DNA of 64,000 nt. It comes from Hermetia illucens. Taxonomy: Eukaryota; Arthropoda; Insecta; Diptera; Stratiomyidae. The notes beneath the pieces were generated by a model. It ran no database searches and was not told the origin of the DNA. It saw only the letters and a list, made by a program, of their open reading frames with translations. The translations under genes and the position numbers were made by a program. Where the stretch lies: assembly GCF_905115235.1 (NCBI RefSeq), contig NC_051850.1, positions 25,173,010-25,237,009 on the forward strand, written 5' to 3'. This document shows positions 59,144 through 64,000 of this stretch, piece by piece (position 1 is the first letter of the stretch; every line of letters starts with the position of its first letter).

Positions 59144-59231
59144 AACCGGTTTAGATACTTAACATAATGTCGTTGCATAAAAATTAAGAACGACATATAA
59201 ATAGTCTGACTTTGTTAGAAACTGTATCAGT
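59144..59231 (+). promoter_or_regulatory. Promoter of gene H: AACCGGTT, TATA box, TCAGT initiator
   Basis: AACCGGTT at 59144-59151, TATAAATA at 59196-59203 and TCAGT at 59227-59231; spacing 33 bases, as in gene G. Confidence 0.82.
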
Positions 59232-59273
59232 TTGAATTTGCTTCCACTGAAGACATTCCAAACACTAAACACA

Positions 59274-59614
59274 ATGGTAAACTTATATTTTGGTAATCCA
59301 AAATCGTCCTCTCTTAAACTGTTTTCTTATTTCAGAAATTCGCAGTAGTTCTTCTTGCTGTCGTCGCCGCAGCTTCCGCCACCCCAATCTTGCCATTGGC
59401 TTCCATTGGTGCCCCAATTGCTCCAGCCCTCAGTGTCGCCCCACTTGCTGTTGATCCTCTTCTCTCAAATGTTGCTATTTCTGCTCCTATTGTAAGATCT
59501 AGCATCATTGCTGCTCCAGCTCTTGCTCCAGCTGTTGCCCCATTGTCCCTTGGACTCGACCCATGGGCTGCTCCAGCCGTCGTTGATTTATGGAAGAAGA
59601 AACGTGCTGCCTAA
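59274..59614 (+). CDS. Small secreted Ala/Pro/Leu-rich protein, gene H
   Basis: Start codon 59274-59276, intron 59277-59335 (59 bp), exon 2 59336-59614, 93 aa. The protein is the same as gene G except Ser for Pro in L-L-(S/P)-N-V. The signal peptide KFAVVLLAVVAAASATP, the body and the tail VVDLWKKKRAA are all kept. Opposite in strand to G and about 5.5 kb away, so the two form a head-to-head pair with LINE 'F' and LINE 'B' pieces between them. The 5' untranslated part is about 45 bases, from TCAGT to the start codon. AATAAA at 59638-59643, about 24 bases after the stop. The secreted structural role is inferred. Confidence 0.87.
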
Positions 59615-59699
59615 GGTGTGTTTCTAGTCACCTGGTAAATAAATTAATCTGCATAAAATAATTGCGTTTCATTAACTATCTGCAAGAAAGCTTTTACAG

Positions 59700-61215
59700 T
59701 TGTTAAACATTTAAATGATATCAAATTGAATCAGATACCAGCTGCAATGTGTATTAGCAGTCGGAGTTAGTCAGACTTTTTCAATATTTGTCTAGTTGAT
59801 AACAAGGACTTACTTATTTAAGCATAGCTATTGCACTTATAGTAATCGTGCAAGGCAACAATCCTTGCCAATTTCCGAACCAAGTCTACTTACACCCCCA
59901 GCTGGTGGGCTCAGATAACCAACACTCACCGCTGAAGTGGACTAACTTGATCGGAACGATGACTACCTAGCATGATGTTGACTTAATCATAAATGGCAAA
60001 GGATTCCGAGCAGGTTGCATTGAGCTGACAGCTGAGGCATTGGCTGCAAGGGCATTCAAAATACCAACAAGTTGGTGGTGCCAGATTACTTAAGATGGAA
60101 TTTTTGACAACCCACCCATGACCTCCCCACTTGCTTAGACAATAACGAGGACCATTTAAGATCACTGCACTTTCTAGAGGAGATGGCGAATTGCAGCTAA
60201 GCCTCATAATAATATGGCAATAACAGCCACAATACTTAAGACGACAGCTGAGCTATTTAAAATATGCGGCAATTCACCTCGTTCGCGACTTCTTTCAACT
60301 GAGAAGAGGAATTAGAATATAAATCCATTTGCAAGAAGTGCAAAGTTACGGCGGTTAACACCTTGAAAGGTAGAAAAACTCACTGTTCCAGTAGAGAAGG
60401 GAACTAGTAGTGAGAAAGGGAATCACAAGTGAAAGGTAATATGGCTGACCAAGGCGAGACGCCGAAGTTGAATAGGGCCAGGGGAAAAGATGTCAAGCAT
60501 CGAGCTACGTAGCACTCTCTTATGGGCAAAAAAATTGACGTACCAGCCTACCAGGCGGAAACGCGTGTCATTTTACCGGAGAGGATGAACTTCAGAAAAA
60601 GAGGGTAGAGAAAGAAAGGCTGCTCAACTCCTAGTTGCGTACAGTGCGGTACTCTAACCGCGCCAATTGATAAAAGGGAATGAGGAGAAAACAGTGGATA
60701 TCTGCCACCTATCACGCATAACCAAATGGACCAACCAGCGTGGAAAAAAGAAACAACGTAATAAATCAAACTTATACGACAGTACTGAATCCAGTGTAGC
60801 AAAGTCAGGGTCAACTACGAAAACAACATCAGCGCCAAACGAAACACAAAGGAATAAATTACCGTTAGAGGTTTCCTTATCAAACCAGATTAAGGGTGAA
60901 CTTTTACGGAAGTTCTATGAGAAATCTTCAACAACGGTGAACTAAAGACGTTGGAATAGATGTTAAATTTATCCGGCGGACTCGAAACGATGGTAGGCTT
61001 GTGAACAACCTTACCTCGGTCCACTGCCCCGGAGAATGCAATGAAGCATTGTTTCAGTGATCGTACCAACCCGACGACGCCCGCAAGACAACTTAATACT
61101 CGTCCTTCATTCGAGGGACATGTTTCCTACTCAGCATTGGCTACTTTCAACTTTATTTTTGGCCACTAGGGGTCTTCGTCAAGCCTTATCAGAGGACTAA
61201 GCTTCGAGAAAATTT
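59700..61215. other. Intergenic stretch, possible LINE ORF1 traces
   Basis: No supported gene. 60667-60945 is an open stretch of 92 codons rich in Lys, Thr, Ser and Asn, like the basic ORF1 of a LINE, and it precedes the LINE at 61220 in the same direction. No knuckle motif is visible, so the link is only possible. Confidence 0.35.
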
Positions 61216-61219
61216 CCAG

Positions 61220-62510
61220 CCCGCCCGCCTGCCTCGTCGAACTTAGATGATTTTCAAACTTTACATTGCTTTATTAAAATGTGAGGTGTCTAAGGACCAA
61301 ACTGTTGGGTCTCAAACTGTCTGCCTTTGCATTCCAACACTGGTTGGATGACAGGATTTTAGATTCTGAGTGCCTCGATGGTTACTCTGTCTTTCGTTGT
61401 GATAGCGATTGCACTGCGCTTGGCAGGGCAATGGGAGATACTCTAATAGCTGCTACGTCCCCTCTCCGTACCGAAATCTTCTTTTCCATTTCCTCCTCCT
61501 ACGATTCTTCACCATACCAGTCATTCCGCCAAACGTATGCCCCTATCTCATATCCTGTGTATATTTTCCTGCGTATATTTGTCTCTTTCTCTGTACGAGG
61601 ATATCTTCAACAGATTATCAGAAGTCCAAATCCTCCGCAACGAATTTAATCTTCCTATCCTCTCCTCGCCTTCTACTCCCGGCCTTTCCTCCTTCTCTAC
61701 TAACTAGACCCATCCTTTCCTTCCTTTACCGACTTTCATGTACACTAGTGCCGCCCTCCTTAAATTACCTTTCTAGAAACCACTTAGATTACACTCTTGA
61801 TCTTGTCTTCTCTAAATTTCCCGTGCGTTGCCTCTCCTAATCCCGTCATACCTCCTTTTACGTTATCTTTGACTCCCATCATATCCCTCCGCCCCCCCCT
61901 CCAGTTCAACCCTCAGATTTCCCGACTCCACTGTCCCCTCGATCATAAGCCTACCAAGTTTAACTTTCATGAGACGAACTTCAAAGGTCTGAATTTAACC
62001 GTGGTGGCAATCAACTGGGTTCCCCTGAACACTTTCTATACCACTTTATATGATCTTCTTTGCTGTTATGTCCGTTGCTCTCCTAAGTATTTACGTTCTT
62101 CTTCCTCCTCTTCCCTACCGCTACTAGATGTATCCTACCCCGCATCAACCACCATTCCCATCTTTCCCCCTCTCCTTGTCGAGCACCTCATTGGTAAACT
62201 TGATGCCAATGTCGGCTCTGGCTATGATGGTTTTCCAAACCCCTTATTGCCTAAAATTGGTCAGTCCATCTCCTTATTTTCAACAAAAGCTGCGAAGCAC
62301 TTTCCGCGCTGGTGGAAAAAGGCTCTCATCATCCCTAGTTACGAAAGTGGCGATTGTACGCTTGCGGAGAATTACCGTCCCATTTCCCTTCTCTTCTCCT
62401 GCTAAAAAATCTAGGAATAATATGTCAGCGACTGGTTGTCGCCCACTTTAGCCACCACGTAGTGAAAAAGGAACACGGGTTTGTTGAGCGTAGGTCCACT
62501 GCTTTCAACT
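61220..62510 (+). mobile_element. Jockey/CR1-group LINE, endonuclease to early RT, broken
   Basis: The endonuclease part at 61330-61850 contains 'WLDDRILDSECLDGYSVFRC', 'CTALGRAMG' and 'NHLDYTLDLVFSKFPVRC' in more than one frame. The linker at 61940-62100 has 'LNLTVVAINWVPLNTFYTTL'. RT starts at about 62170: 'LIGKLDANVGSGYDGFPNPL' and 'WWKKALIIPSYESGDCTLAE', then 'ENYRPISLLFS', 'RLVVAHFSHHVVKKEHGFVE' and 'RRSTAFNLVLQ'. It stops at about 62510, before the catalytic box. Three or more frame changes; inactive. Confidence 0.78.
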
Positions 62511-62610
62511 TGGTCTTGCAAATACCGGGAACCACCTGTTCCCTTCAAGTCTTGTTAGCACTGATGAAAGGAACATGTGATTCCCGAAATACCGGTTTTT
62601 GCAAGACCAA
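62510..62610 (+). other. Inverted repeat with hammerhead-core-like motif
   Basis: The arms TTGGTCTTGCAAATACCGG (62510-62528) and ACCGGTTTTTGCAAGACCAA (62591-62610) are inverted copies with one mismatch. Between them stand a hairpin GGGAACCACCTGTTCCC and then CTGATGA (62561-62567), a short GGAA..TTCC stem, and GAAA (62586-62589). CTGATGA-stem-GAAA is the conserved core order of hammerhead ribozymes. Stem II is only about 4 bp, and no certain cleavage-site partner strand was found, so this is similarity only. Confidence 0.45.
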
Positions 62611-62614
62611 TAAA

Positions 62615-63475
62615 TAATTCTAGCGAGTAGAAAAAGCAAGTTTTAATTATTTCAAATAATTTAAGCGCTAGAAATACCGCGTAATTATGCTCAGATTACT
62701 GTTCTAATTGTCGTCAGCATACCGATATTCGGGTGCCTTCGTTACGAGGCCACTATCAGAGGTATGCTCTTTGCCACGGAATTCTTAGTGTTAGTGGTGC
62801 AACATGGAAGGCTGGAAAGTGTCTCGAGAAGTGAATATCAGCTCATTTCTTCTGAAGTAATGAGCAGCTCCTCCCTATGTTCTGACGCCGCTGGCAATAG
62901 CTAGTTTAAAACCCATGGGGCCTCGGGTATTAGTTGGTTACCAAAAAAATTGGTGCTCATCGATCATCCTATTCCTGTAAGCAGTAAAAATGAAAGAAAC
63001 TGTGCAGATACTTCCACCTGTACACCCTATCCGAGCTAACGTTGCCAATTAAAAGGGAATAGTACAAAATGACCACTATTCATTCTAAAGAAACTGGAAG
63101 ATACTGGCATGAGCCAGAAAGGAACAAAAGTGACGCTCCGTTCATCGCATGTATATTAGTGGCCGTTTTTCCTCTCGCTGGAAAGTTGCGAGTCTGGTGT
63201 TAATAAGTAAGTGTGCCGACAGCGTACCTTCCTCTGAGTAAGCTTCACAAAACGGAGACACTGCAAAGAAGTAGACTTAGCGATGAGACTGACTGAGGTA
63301 TGCAGTCACCAGTCGCAGTCAAGTGTGCTGCTGATGACGCTAGAAGTATGAAATACCTTCAATTGAGTTAGCCCAACATACTCAAAGCGCTGGCATTTTT
63401 TTCAAAATTCTTTGTAGATATTGAGAGACAATGGAGCACGCCTTGTTCTGTGGGAGAAGCAGGGTCATATGTGGG
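62615..63475. other. Intergenic stretch
   Basis: No gene recognised. 62638-62700 resembles 40628-40690 (AAATAATTTAA, CTAGAAAT, GTAATTA/GTAGTTA), a short shared repeat of unknown type. Confidence 0.4.
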
Positions 63476-63479
63476 GTAA

Positions 63480-63800
63480 GCAAATCATAATTCGTCAGAC
63501 TTCGAGTCTGTGGTAACAAAATTCGTACATGGAAGAAGCGGATGGGAAGAACCTTCCAATGTGCATGATATTGCACAGCAGTGTCGCACCCCGCTGTGAC
63601 GATGTGAAAAAATGTACACCCCCGTTTTGCATGTATGGGGACCGCCCCTTAAATTTGACCTGTAACTCACGTGAGCGTTCACAGTTCCGACCTTTCCACC
63701 AAATTTGGTGTCAATCGCTATAACCATTTCCAAAAAAAAAAATGTGTGTGATCGACAGACGGACTGACAAACAATAAACGGATTTTAATAAGGTTTTGTT
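63480..63800 (+). repeat. Dispersed non-coding repeat, copy 5 (3' part)
   Basis: 'AATGTACACCCCCGTTTTGC', 'GAGCGTTCACAGTTCC', 'TCGACAGACGGACTGACAAA' and 'GATTTTAATAAGGTTTTGTT'. It is the same family as 15110-15850 and, inverted, 16440-16740. Confidence 0.7.
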
Positions 63801-63829
63801 TTACACCTGCTTGGCGTTCATTGCTTCAG

Positions 63830-64000
63830 AATTTTTATTTTGCTCAGCCAGCTTCCCTCCTCTCAACCATATTTTTGTATGCCGCGCATCCGCGGTAGTT
63901 GCCGGGATAATCGGTCTGGCCGCAATCGCAGCAGTGAGGCATCTCTGCTGTGGGTCGTGGCCATTCCCCACGGATATGGGTTTTCGTTCACTTTACGCTC
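63830..64000 (-). mobile_element. LINE ORF1 (gag-like) knuckle fragment, cut by the window end
   Basis: The minus strand reads 'CPHCCDCGQTDYPGNYRGC', then 'AAYKNMVERR', the Cys-rich end of Jockey-type ORF1 proteins ('C..CGG.H.ANY.GC...K'). The His is replaced here. It continues past 64000. Confidence 0.6.

Noticed and set aside
1-64000. CRISPR array, bacterial operon or phage-like cluster
   Set aside because: No regularly spaced repeats, no ribosome binding sites or gene packing; spliced genes, TATA boxes and LINEs show an animal genome.
1-64000. Polinton or envelope-bearing virus-like element
   Set aside because: No protein-primed polymerase, capsid, packaging ATPase or envelope-like frame was seen; the only virus-like elements are the two Ty3/gypsy fossils.

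Overview
The window looks like insect nuclear DNA, most likely from a fly (Diptera) with a repeat-rich genome. The evidence is a set of tiny two-exon secreted-protein genes with fly-type TATA/TCAGT promoters, very short introns (54-61 bp), a DD41D (rosa-type) mariner, and abundant R1-, RTE- and I/Jockey-type LINEs. I cannot name the species. There are no CRISPR arrays, operons, phage genes or rRNA/tRNA genes with full structure.

Host genes. I can support eight small genes, called A to H here, and they form one dispersed family: A (1702-2093, -), B (12139-12483, -), C (20466-20841, +), D (26726-27097, -), E (36602-36986, -), F (45982-46301, -), G (53411-53752, -) and H (59274-59614, +). All share one architecture. 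The start codon alone is the coding part of exon 1, a short phase-0 intron follows directly, and exon 2 encodes the rest: a signal peptide beginning (K/E)(F/I), a low-complexity Ala/Pro/Val/Ile/Leu body and, in all but B, a C-terminal W-K-K-(K)-R-A tail. C and D are near-identical copies lying tail to tail. G and H are near-identical copies lying head to head. Genes C-H each carry a Grainyhead-type AACCGGTT palindrome (F keeps ACCGGTT) 39-59 bp upstream of TATAAATA, with a TCAGT initiator about 33 bp after the TATA start. This fits epidermal or cuticle expression, although the proteins have no chitin-binding (R&R) domain that I can see.

The rest is mostly transposon debris. Region by region: an R1-like LINE remnant (60-950); a Ty3/gypsy fossil (3100-4726); an RTE-like LINE 'A' (8020-11197), with other pieces at 6990-7440, 34080-34985 and 37600-38640; a tRNA-derived SINE with perfect 12-bp target duplications (11358-11646); a mariner with TIRs and TA duplications (13395-14715); RNase H-bearing LINE 'C' copies (16800-18480 and 21310-22700); a 5S-rRNA-like stretch (19492-19550); an RTE-like LINE 'B' (29490-31850) and several 3' pieces of it; R1-like LINE 'D' (38640-41500); LINEs with a DUF4780-like ORF1 (41850-44320 and 54500-56650); a foldback family (45400-45860 and fragments); a second Ty3/gypsy fossil (47500-49330); and a Jockey/CR1-group LINE ending beside a hammerhead-core-like hairpin (61220-62610). 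A non-coding dispersed repeat occurs at 4727, 15110, 16440, 41690, 47190 and 63480.

How it fits together: the host content is one expanding family of short secreted structural-type proteins, kept in small islands with their promoters, while the spaces between them have been filled by successive insertions, several of them nested. The most informative non-gene signals are the shared promoter code of genes C-H, the SINE whose 3' end mimics LINE 'A', and the 5S-like and hammerhead-like sequences. Coordinates of transposon fragments are approximate to tens of bases, because they were placed by reading translated similarity rather than by alignment.
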